Of a stretch of DNA of 5,378 nt, positions 1-5,307 are shown piece after piece; positions within the stretch are counted from its first letter, which is position 1; each line of letters starts with the position of its first letter. The position numbers were made by a program, and so were the translations under genes. Origin of the DNA: an uncultured Collinsella sp. (lineage in GTDB: Bacteria > Actinomycetota > Coriobacteriia > Coriobacteriales > Coriobacteriaceae); the NCBI GenBank assembly GCA_900541245.1, contig UQIS01000061.1, positions 1 through 5,378 of the forward strand, written 5' to 3'. The notes beneath the pieces were generated by a model that worked only from the letters and a program-made list of their open reading frames with translations, was not told the DNA's origin and made no database searches.

Positions 1-189
1 AGCTCCTGTGCGAATTGAAGAGAACGCTCCCGCAAACTGCCTCTTGACAACTTATAGGAGCGTCGGTTTTGTTTTTGCAAATTCCGGGATGGTCGAGGGT
101 GGCCGGTTTAACGTAGTAGATGGCCGCATTTCGTGGCAAACGGTCCGACCCAAGACCCAAGGCAGCCAACCTCGAATGGCCATTCTCGA
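1..189. other. Intergenic stretch without a convincing gene
   Basis: A 69-codon plus-strand frame (GTG at 8, stop at 215-217) is open here, but I do not call it a gene. There is no Shine-Dalgarno before the GTG, the third codon positions are only about half G/C while the real genes nearby are strongly G/C-biased, and I recognise no domain. The frame also runs into the inverted repeat at 190-256, which suggests it is incidental to a structured or repeated intergenic sequence. A smaller inverted repeat (ACGCTCC at 24-30 with GGAGCGT at 57-63) is also present. A TTGACA at 44-49 resembles a -35 box, but no good -10 follows at the right spacing. Confidence 0.4.
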
Positions 190-256
190 AGTTGCGGTGG
201 AATACGGGCTGAATTAGCCCCTTAAAGGCAAAAACGCTCCGTATTTCACCGCAACT
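190..256. repeat. 18-bp inverted repeat downstream of tadA-glycerate kinase
   Basis: The left arm AGTTGCGGTGGAATACGG (190-207) and the right arm CCGTATTTCACCGCAACT (239-256) are complementary over 18 bases with one G-T pair. They are separated by 31 bases. The spacer holds a second small hairpin, GGGCT/AGCCC (206-210 with 216-220), that competes with the base of the large stem. The structure begins 17 bases past the stop of the minus-strand gene. It could stall or end that transcript, but neither side has a proper T-tract next to the stem, so it is a poor intrinsic terminator. Its form would fit a dispersed palindromic intergenic repeat; that is inference. Confidence 0.6.
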
Positions 257-273
257 TATCGAGGGGATGGGTT

Positions 274-2055
274 TTAGATACGGCCAAGGTCGTAGGATTG
301 GGCGGCTGCCTCGCTGGCACAGATGAGGTTGGCCGTAGCCTCCTGCGGATCGAGTGCTTGTTCCAGGTCCATGGGCTTGCGGCAAATCGGCAAAACCAAG
401 TCAATACCCTGCTCACACACCGCATCCAGGTTGACGGCGCGACCGCCCACGACGGCGACCACCGGCTTGCCATATCGCTTCGCGCGACGGGCCACGCCCA
501 CCGGCGCCTTACCGGCGGCGGATTGCTCATCCATATTGCCCTCGCCTGTAATGACCAGGTCGACATCGCGCACGCGCTCGTCAAACCCCACGAGATCGAG
601 CACCGTCTCCACACCCGAGCGTAGCTCCGCGCCGAGCGCCAGCAACGCCGCGCCCAAGCCACCGGCAGCGCCCGCGCCGGGCACGCCAAGCACCGAGCCA
701 AATGTCCGTGCGTTCTCGGGTGTGCGCAACAACCCCTGGGCTCGCGCCTCGAAAATTGCCGCATCGAGCAGGCGACCGTAGCCGACCATCCAGCCGTCGT
801 ATCTGCGCAGCACCTCGACATCATCCGCCGGCAGGCCCTTCTGCCCGCCAAACACCGCCAGTGCGCCTCGACGCCCCACGAGCGGATTCTCGACATCGGA
901 AAGCACAACGATACGAGCATCATCCAAAGCCTGCAGCGCTGACGCCAAATCAACGCTCGCCACCTGCTCAAGGCCGACAAGACCGGGGGCGACATCGCAT
1001 CCCTGATCATCGACCACACGCGCGCCCAGCGCCTGCAGCATGCCGGCGCCACCGTCGTTGGTGGCACTGCCGCCCAGACCAATATAGATAGTCTTTGCCC
1101 CGGCGCGAACCGCACGGAGTATCAGCTCGCCCACGCCATAGGTCGAAGCCGCAAGCGCCGCCGATTCCGTGCAGGGTGAATACCCAATACCCGCCGCCTC
1201 GGCCATCTCAATTACAGCCGAGTCGCGCTCGTCGTCCACCAGCATCCGGGCAGACACGCGGTCGCCCAAGGGACCTGCCACCTCGCAGGTCACAATCTCA
1301 CCGCCGCACGCGGCAACGGCATCGAGCGTCCCCTCGCCGCCATCCGCCAGCGGCAACGCGCGCACCTCGGCATCAGGCCACACACGGCGCATGCCCTCGA
1401 CAACCGCCGCCTCCGCCTGCGCACTCGACACGCTGCCCTTAAAGGAGTCGATCGCCAACAGCACACGGCGGGGTCGGCGGCACGCAGGACCAAAGTCAAC
1501 CGCCACGCCAGCATCCTCTTCGGCACCCGCGAGCGCTGCGGCGTGAGCGGCGTGTGCTTCAAGATCGGCCCCACAGCCGCAATCAGCGCCGCCCGCCCCG
1601 CGCAGACCGCCAAAATAGCTACTCAGCAGCTCACGGCATTCATCTGCCAGGACCCCAGCCGTCACGTTAAACCGATGGTTCAGACGCGAATCGGCATTCA
1701 GGTCATACAGCGAACCCAGCGCGCCCGCCTTGGCATCAGCCGCGCCATACACGCAGCGCCCCACGCGCGCGTTAACCATAAGGCCCGCGCACATGCAGCA
1801 GGGTTCCAACGTCACGTAGACCGTACAGTCGGAAAGGCGCCAGCGGCCAAGCGACCGAGCGGCAGCGCACAGGGCCGCAAACTCGGCATGGGCCGAAGGA
1901 TCCTGATCGAGCTCGCGACGATTATGCGCCCGCGCGACAATCTCGCCGTCGCGCACCACTACGGCTCCGATGGGCACCTCGCCCACCGCCGCGGCGGCTC
2001 GCGCCTCCGCCAACGCCTCGCGCATGAACTTCTCGTCGATTTCGGTGATCGTCAT
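274..2055 (-). CDS. tadA: Fusion of TadA-type tRNA adenosine deaminase and glycerate kinase
   Basis: A 593-residue protein with two complete enzymes. Residues about 1-150 are TadA, the zinc deaminase that converts A34 to inosine in the wobble position of tRNA-Arg(ACG). The HAE motif supplies zinc ligand His56 and proton shuttle Glu58, and PCCMC supplies Cys86 and Cys89. Residues about 197-593 are a GarK/GlxK-type glycerate kinase, which phosphorylates D-glycerate, in E. coli giving 2-phosphoglycerate. Its family motifs are DSFKGS (203-208), ADGGEGT (237-243), GLGGSATNDGGAG (326-338), FGGQKG (402-407) and ITGEGNMDEQSAAGK (502-516). An Ala/Gly-rich linker (about 151-195) joins them. TadA alone is usually about 150-170 residues and this kinase about 380, so neither half is truncated. 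I chose the ATG at 2055 because GGAAGG lies six bases upstream. An in-frame GTG at 2106 would add 17 residues but has no ribosome site and abuts the tRNA. Domain calls are firm; joint activity is untested. Confidence 0.93.
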   Translation of the reverse strand: MTITEIDEKFMREALAEARAAAAVGEVPIGAVVVRDGEIVARAHNRRELDQDPSAHAEFAALCAAARSLGRWRLSDCTVYVTLEPCCMCAGLMVNARVGRCVYGAADAKAGALGSLYDLNADSRLNHRFNVTAGVLADECRELLSSYFGGLRGAGGADCGCGADLEAHAAHAAALAGAEEDAGVAVDFGPACRRPRRVLLAIDSFKGSVSSAQAEAAVVEGMRRVWPDAEVRALPLADGGEGTLDAVAACGGEIVTCEVAGPLGDRVSARMLVDDERDSAVIEMAEAAGIGYSPCTESAALAASTYGVGELILRAVRAGAKTIYIGLGGSATNDGGAGMLQALGARVVDDQGCDVAPGLVGLEQVASVDLASALQALDDARIVVLSDVENPLVGRRGALAVFGGQKGLPADDVEVLRRYDGWMVGYGRLLDAAIFEARAQGLLRTPENARTFGSVLGVPGAGAAGGLGAALLALGAELRSGVETVLDLVGFDERVRDVDLVITGEGNMDEQSAAGKAPVGVARRAKRYGKPVVAVVGGRAVNLDAVCEQGIDLVLPICRKPMDLEQALDPQEATANLICASEAAAQSYDLGRI

Positions 2056-2087
2056 CGTTCGCCTTCCCTGTTGCAAATTCAAAACGA

Positions 2088-2096
2088 TGCTATCAT
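2088..2096 (+). promoter_or_regulatory. Probable extended -10 promoter of tRNA-Ser
   Basis: TG at 2088-2089, one base, then TATCAT (2091-2096) forms an extended -10 element ten bases before the mature tRNA 5' end. Transcription would start at about 2103. TTGCAA at 2071-2076 resembles a -35 box but is only 14 bases away, so the TGn extension probably matters more. No other plus-strand gene could drive this tRNA. Confidence 0.45.
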
Positions 2097-2106
2097 TACG
2101 ACTCAC

Positions 2107-2196
2107 GGAGAGATGGCAGAGCGGTTGAATGCGGCGGTCTTGAAAACCGTTGAGCGCGAGAGCGTTCCGGGGGTTCGAATCCCCCTCTCTCCGCCA
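2107..2196 (+). tRNA. tRNA-Ser, anticodon TGA
   Basis: A 90-nt class II tRNA with encoded CCA. The acceptor stem is GGAGAGA (2107-2113) with TCTCTCC (2186-2192), followed by G2193 and CCA (2194-2196). The anticodon stem is 2134-2138 with 2146-2150 (one G-T pair), loop CTTGAAA (2139-2145) and anticodon TGA (2141-2143), reading UCA and related serine codons. The long variable arm typical of tRNA-Ser folds as GAGCGC/GCGTTC around a GAGA loop (2152-2167). The T arm is GGGGG/CCCCC around TTCGAAT. It lies divergent to tadA. The tetR stop codon is only three bases beyond the CCA, and I see no plus-strand terminator after the tRNA, so transcripts may run antisense into tetR. Confidence 0.97.
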
Positions 2197-2199
2197 CTT

Positions 2200-2796
2200 C
2201 TAGTGATGCACCGGCGTCATGGTTCGCTCAAACAGTGCATCGACCACGTCGGCTATCTCAGGTCGACGCTCAAGATCGTGGCCCGATTCCCACCATATCG
2301 TGAAAAGTCGAATAATACCGCCGGCGACAAACTCAGACGTCGTCTCGAGTGACACGGGGGCCAGGGCATCCTCGGCAAGCACGTTCATCACACGCTCGCG
2401 GATGGAGCGGGCAATGCGGTCGCAAATAACGTTGGTCAACATGCCCGACATGCTGCTTGCCAAAATGTTATCCATGAGCCGCTCGTGCGTCAGAATCAAA
2501 TCCATGGCATCGTCCAAAATCGCGTGTCGAAGCGCGCGCACGTCCTCGGCAGACACCGCGCCGGCCTCATCGGGCTGTTTTTGCGGCAAGCCCGACATAA
2601 GCTCATCGATATAAAAGGCAAAGTAATCGTTCTTGTCGCGAAAGTGCTTGTAGAACGTCGTGCGGCGAATCATGGCGCGGTCGCACAGCATGGCAACCGT
2701 CAGGTCCTCAAAACGATGCTCCTCGAGAAGCTCGGTGAAGGCATCGAACAGGGCGCGGTAGGTTTTCTTAATGCGAAGGTCCACTGGTATCGCCAT
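2200..2796 (-). CDS. TetR/AcrR-family transcriptional regulator
   Basis: A 198-residue one-component regulator. Residues about 8-55 are the TetR DNA-binding domain: a first helix (KKTYRALFDAFTELLEE), then the helix-turn-helix around FEDLTVAMLCDRAMIRRTTFYKHF (residues 29-52), with the RTTFYKHFRDK ending typical of the family. The remaining about 140 residues are a helical ligand-binding and dimerisation region that I cannot assign to a ligand. The length is normal. The ATG at 2796 is the most likely start, but GAGG sits directly against it with no spacing, so the start is uncertain; GTG at 2784, four codons later, is an alternative. A weak -10 (TAAGAT, minus strand, 2834-2839) lies upstream. 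The gene is divergent from lemA, and the palindrome in the shared gap makes lemA and tetR itself the first candidate targets. No transporter or enzyme typical of TetR partners is next to it. Confidence 0.9.
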   Translation of the reverse strand: MAIPVDLRIKKTYRALFDAFTELLEEHRFEDLTVAMLCDRAMIRRTTFYKHFRDKNDYFAFYIDELMSGLPQKQPDEAGAVSAEDVRALRHAILDDAMDLILTHERLMDNILASSMSGMLTNVICDRIARSIRERVMNVLAEDALAPVSLETTSEFVAGGIIRLFTIWWESGHDLERRPEIADVVDALFERTMTPVHH

Positions 2797-2905
2797 CCTC
2801 AGGGCAAAGACAACACTCGTCAATCTGTCGCATATCTTACACCTGTACCTCGCGCGCTTTGCCCCGGTGCCAACCCCGCCGAAAACACAACGCTTACCGG
2901 AAAGT

Positions 2906-2934
2906 TCGGCACGACAAAACGTTGCGGGTATACT
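2906..2934 (+). promoter_or_regulatory. Probable lemA promoter
   Basis: TATACT (2929-2934) is a good -10 match. TCGGCA (2906-2911), a moderate -35 match, lies 17 bases upstream. Transcription would start near 2941 and give a leader of about 55 bases before the lemA ATG. Confidence 0.5.
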
Positions 2935-2952
2935 AGTAGCGTTATACCAACG
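2920..2952. promoter_or_regulatory. Palindrome over lemA -10, candidate TetR operator
   Basis: GGTATA (2927-2932) and TATACC (2943-2948) form an inverted repeat of 22 bp overall. Its arms extend outward as CGTTG (2920-2924) and CAACG (2948-2952), with a three-base offset on the left. A perfect 8-bp palindrome, TACTAGTA (2931-2938), lies within it, slightly off centre. The site covers the lemA -10 and the expected start of transcription, where a bound repressor would block lemA. Its size and its location between a TetR gene and its divergent neighbour fit a TetR operator. Binding is inferred. Confidence 0.4.
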
Positions 2953-2995
2953 GCAGCTGGCGCATGCCGCCGCGGCCATTCGAAACGGAGACATC

Positions 2996-3547
2996 ATGAT
3001 TACCGTCATCATCGGCATCGTTGTTGTCATTGTGATTGTCTGCGCCATCGCCGGCATCTACAACAACATGGTCACCAAGCGTAACCGCATCGATAACGCC
3101 TGGCAGAACATCGATACGCAGCTGCAGCGCCGCAACGACCTGATCCCCAACCTGGTCGAGACCGTCAAGGGCTACGCCAAGCACGAGCAGGAGACGCTCT
3201 CCGCCGTGATCAGCGCGCGTAACACCGCCGTCAAGGCCACCACGCCCGAGGCCAAGATGGAAGCCGACAACGTGCTGACCGGTGCGCTGCGCCAGCTCTT
3301 CGCCGTAGCCGAGGCCTATCCCGATCTTAAGGCAAACACCAACTTTACGCAGCTGCAGGCATCGCTCGAGGATACCGAGAACAAGATTAGCTATGCACGC
3401 CAGAGCTACAACGATTGCGTGCTCAGCTACAACAATGCTATCCAGACGTTCCCGGCTGTCATCTTTGCCGGCATCTTCCAGTTTAAGGAGCGCCAGGGCT
3501 TCGAGGCCGCCGAGGCAGCCCGCCAGGCCCCGACCGTCAAGTTCTAG
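2996..3547 (+). CDS. lemA: LemA family membrane-anchored protein
   Basis: A 183-residue protein, close to the usual LemA length of about 185. Residues 2-22 are a hydrophobic membrane segment with no charged residue. It is followed by K28, R29 and R31, which suggests the N-terminus is outside and the body in the cytoplasm. The family signature follows directly: NRIDNAWQNID (30-40), then LQRRNDLIPNLVETVKGYAKHE (43-64). The C-terminal part has the other conserved block, RQSYNDCVLSYNNAIQTFP (135-153), ending in FAGIFQFKERQGFE. The fold is a long helical bundle; the biochemical role of LemA is not established. The ATG is preceded by GGAG with five bases of spacing. In many bacteria lemA sits with a TPM-domain protein or an M48 (HtpX-like) peptidase gene; here it stands alone between a divergent tetR and its own terminator. 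Confidence 0.95.
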   Translation: MITVIIGIVVVIVIVCAIAGIYNNMVTKRNRIDNAWQNIDTQLQRRNDLIPNLVETVKGYAKHEQETLSAVISARNTAVKATTPEAKMEADNVLTGALRQLFAVAEAYPDLKANTNFTQLQASLEDTENKISYARQSYNDCVLSYNNAIQTFPAVIFAGIFQFKERQGFEAAEAARQAPTVKF

Positions 3548-3583
3548 TAGTTTGACGGCGCATCCTTAATCGGCCAAATGCAT

Positions 3584-3629
3584 AAACCGCCCCGTCGAAT
3601 GCATACTTCGACGGGGCGGTTTCCTTTTT
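3584..3629 (+). terminator. Intrinsic terminator of lemA
   Basis: AAACCGCCCCGTCGAA (3584-3599) pairs perfectly over 16 bases with TTCGACGGGGCGGTTT (3607-3622) around a seven-base loop. T-rich sequence TTTCCTTTTT follows at the stem's 3' side (3620-3629). It starts 37 bases after the lemA stop, so lemA is a single-gene transcript. Confidence 0.92.
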
Positions 3630-3648
3630 CGCGAAGGTCCCCCTCTAA

Positions 3649-3859
3649 GCGCCGTGCATTTTTAGGAGTATTCAACATAACCAAGAGCTTCGGGCGCCAC
3701 GATAAATGCCAAAGACCGTGAATATCCCTGCAAATCAAACGCTGTCAGCCCATAACCCCGCCCATCATTCGTAGAAAACATCGAGAAATCCCGATTTTTT
3801 GCCCGAGGTCGGTATGCAGGGGCCTTCGACTGCAGAATACTCGCAAAAATGCACGTCGC
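3649..3859. repeat. 211-bp element bounded by 25-nt inverted repeats
   Basis: The left arm (3649-3673, core GTGCATTTTTAGGAGTATTC) and the right arm (3835-3859, core GAATACTCGCAAAAATGCAC) are inverted copies matching at 22 of 25 positions. They enclose 161 bases. Within is a small minus-strand hairpin (ATCGGGATTTCTCGAT, 3780-3795). Several short frames cross it on both strands, including an 84-codon minus frame (3916 to 3662), but none has a ribosome site or a recognisable domain. There is no transposase. A four-base CGCC occurs at each end but is too short to call a target duplication. It could be a non-autonomous mobile element or a dispersed structured repeat. That it is repeated elsewhere is inference. 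Confidence 0.5.
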
Positions 3860-3879
3860 CACCACCCCCACATGGCGCG

Positions 3880-4001
3880 AACCAAAACAAAAGCGCGGCC
3901 TTCCTTTCCGGCGCACTCCGCAGGACGAAAGAACCTCCGCCGCACGAAGTGCGCAGCGGAGGTTCTTTCATGTCCGAGGACGCGCCGGAAAGGAAGGCCG
4001 C
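3880..4001 (-). terminator. Large nested hairpin, probable ilvE terminator
   Basis: GCGGCCTTCCTTTCCGGCGC (3895-3914) pairs perfectly over 20 bases with 3982-4001. This outer stem starts 25 bases past the ilvE stop. On the minus strand it is followed by GCTTTTGTTTTGG (3894-3882), a usable U-tract, so it reads as an ilvE terminator. The plus side has no T-run, so it would not act as a simple intrinsic terminator in the lemA direction. A complete second hairpin sits in its loop. The total is about 43 base pairs in 107 bases, far more than a terminator needs. Confidence 0.7.
3923..3975. terminator. Inner bidirectional terminator-like hairpin
   Basis: GAAAGAACCTCCGC (3927-3940) pairs with GCGGAGGTTCTTTC (3956-3969) over 14 bases. 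GGAC/GTCC extends it below a two-base bulge, and CGCAC/GTGCG with a GAA loop caps it. The GC core is flanked on both strands by TTCTTTC, so it could terminate transcription from either side. That suits its place between the convergent lemA and ilvE. Confidence 0.65.
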
Positions 4002-4026
4002 TCTCGGGCCGGACAGCTAAGACAGC

Positions 4027-5079
4027 TTACGCGACGGTGTAAACCCAGTTGTGCTTGTCCTCGACAGCACCAGACTGGATACTAGTCAGGGTCTCGCGGA
4101 GCTTCTTCATCACAGGACCGATCTCGGTGTAGCCAGCCGGGAAGGTCACGGTCTCGTCGGCACCGTAAACCTTGTTGTCAATCTCGCCAACCGGGGAGAT
4201 GACGGCAGCGGTGCCGCACAGGCCGCACTCCACAAAGGTGCCGGCCTTGACCTCGGCCCACTCGACGGGACGCTGGTCAACGGTCATGCCCAGGTCCTGA
4301 GCAACCTGAACGAGCGAACGACGGGTGATAGAGGGCAGGATGGAGTCGGTGTGCGACTGAGGAACGACGAGCGTGCCGTCCTCCTTCACGAACAGGACGT
4401 TGGCGCCGCCGGTCTCCTCGACATAGGTGCGGGACTCGGAGTCGAGATACAGGTTCTCGGCATAGCCCTCGCGATGGGCCTCCATCGTGGGCTTAAGGGA
4501 CATGGCGTAGTTCAGGCCGGCCTTGATGTTGCCGGTGCCGTGCGGTGCGGCACGGTCATACTCGGAAACGCGCAGCTTGACGGGCTTGAGGCCACCCTTA
4601 AAGTACGGACCGACCGGGGTCACGAGGATGCGGAACGTGTACTCAGGAGCGGGAGCCACGCCGATCACGTCACCGGAACCGATCATAAACGGACGCACGT
4701 ACAGGGTCGCGCCGGAGCCGAAGGGCGGAACCCAGGCGGCGTTGGCAGAAACGACCTGCTTGACGGCCTCAACGAACTTGTCCTTGGGGAACGGGGGCAT
4801 CTCGAGGCGCTGGGCAGAGTTATACATGCGCTCGGCGTTCATGTCGGGACGGAAGCAGACGATGCTGCCGTCCTCGGCGGTGTAGGCCTTCAGGCCCTCA
4901 AAGACCTCCTGGCAGTAATGGAAGATGCCGCCGCACTCGGAGACATGCAGGGTGTGGTCGGTGGTCAGGCCGCCCTCGTCCCACTCGCCATCCTTCCAAT
5001 GGGCCTCGTAGCTGTAATCGGTCTTCATGTAGCCAAAGCCGAGGCTACCCCAATCGATATCCTTCTTCTCGACAGTCAT
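4027..5079 (-). CDS. ilvE: Branched-chain amino acid aminotransferase (class II)
   Basis: A 350-residue PLP fold-type IV aminotransferase. It moves the amino group between glutamate and the 2-keto acids of valine, leucine and isoleucine, the last step of their synthesis or first of their breakdown. The PLP lysine is Lys186 in GTGNIKAGLNY (181-191), and the cofactor glutamate is probably Glu222 in VEETGGANVLF. Other BCAT blocks are QEVFEGLKAY (57-66), FRPDMNAERM (76-85), LYVRPFMIG (126-134) and CGTAAVISPVGEI (288-300). Length and motifs match the class II group (mammalian BCAT and mycobacterial IlvE type) rather than the shorter E. coli type. The start is well supported: AAGGAG lies six bases before the ATG. 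The frame stays open another 57 codons upstream, but that is not needed. Cys285 and Cys288 form a CxxC just before the GTAA loop. No other ilv or leu gene is in view; a leader ORF precedes it. Confidence 0.97.
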   Translation of the reverse strand: MTVEKKDIDWGSLGFGYMKTDYSYEAHWKDGEWDEGGLTTDHTLHVSECGGIFHYCQEVFEGLKAYTAEDGSIVCFRPDMNAERMYNSAQRLEMPPFPKDKFVEAVKQVVSANAAWVPPFGSGATLYVRPFMIGSGDVIGVAPAPEYTFRILVTPVGPYFKGGLKPVKLRVSEYDRAAPHGTGNIKAGLNYAMSLKPTMEAHREGYAENLYLDSESRTYVEETGGANVLFVKEDGTLVVPQSHTDSILPSITRRSLVQVAQDLGMTVDQRPVEWAEVKAGTFVECGLCGTAAVISPVGEIDNKVYGADETVTFPAGYTEIGPVMKKLRETLTSIQSGAVEDKHNWVYTVA

Positions 5080-5225
5080 ATGCCGCTCCTTACATACACA
5101 GTTGCAAACTCGCGAACCCGTACGCAAGGATTGAGGTCGACCGCGTCGCAACGTCGCACGCCCGGAGCGTAGAGCCGGACGGGACACGAGGACAACACCA
5201 AAGCCCATGGCACGTCGATTCGCAT
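5076..5225 (-). CDS. Putative 49-codon leader ORF coupled to ilvE
   Basis: This ORF begins at an ATG on the minus strand and ends in TGA inside the ilvE start (ATGA, four-base overlap), running through the ilvE ribosome site. Its ATG lies seven bases beyond a TACAAT box, where transcription would begin, so it could be translated leaderless. It reads MRIDVPWALVL at the start and contains 15 Val/Leu/Ile residues of 49, a modest enrichment with a Trp-Ala-Leu-Val-Leu cluster early on. It has no recognisable domain and no Shine-Dalgarno. The ATGA overlap would favour translational coupling, which might tune ilvE to branched-chain amino acid supply. A chance frame in GC-rich DNA is a real alternative. 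Confidence 0.35.
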   Translation of the reverse strand: MRIDVPWALVLSSCPVRLYAPGVRRCDAVDLNPCVRVREFATVYVRSGI

Positions 5226-5232
5226 GCACGAG

Positions 5233-5238
5233 ATTGTA
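5233..5238 (-). promoter_or_regulatory. Candidate ilvE -10 element
   Basis: On the minus strand TACAAT matches the -10 consensus at five of six bases. There is no good -35 at 16-18 bases (TTTTAT at 17), although an AT-rich tract (5256-5292) lies upstream and may help. The start of transcription would fall at about 5225-5226, roughly 147 bases before the ilvE ATG. Confidence 0.4.
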
Positions 5239-5307
5239 CTCCGCACGCACGTCGGATAAAACGCTTTTCTTTAACTAACTAAAGTATTTTCATTTGACCG
5301 AAATCAG

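Noticed and set aside
246..1115. 289-codon minus frame inside the glycerate kinase domain
   Set aside because: It overlaps the real gene in another frame; its composition is Arg/Trp/Cys-rich, as expected of a shadow frame.
2056..2106. 17-residue N-terminal extension of TadA from GTG at 2106
   Set aside because: There is no ribosome site, the start codon abuts the tRNA gene, and the ATG at 2055 has a good Shine-Dalgarno and gives the normal TadA N-terminus.
2107..2196. Functional pairing of tRNA-Ser with neighbouring TadA
   Set aside because: Bacterial TadA normally edits A34 in tRNA-Arg(ACG). This tRNA has T34 (TGA anticodon) and no A34 to edit, so adjacency alone does not imply a substrate link.
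1543..2352. 269-codon plus frame across the deaminase, tRNA-Ser and the tetR end
   Set aside because: It runs antisense through two real genes and straight through a tRNA, and has no family signature.
3662..3916. 84-codon minus frame between lemA and ilvE
   Set aside because: Its start lies inside the terminator hairpin, it has no ribosome site, and its end lies in the inverted-repeat element. It is more likely a by-product of the repeat.
4051..5172. 373-codon open frame on the plus strand opposite ilvE
   Set aside because: It is the antisense shadow of a firmly identified gene, caused by strong G/C bias at third positions. No domain or ribosome site is evident.
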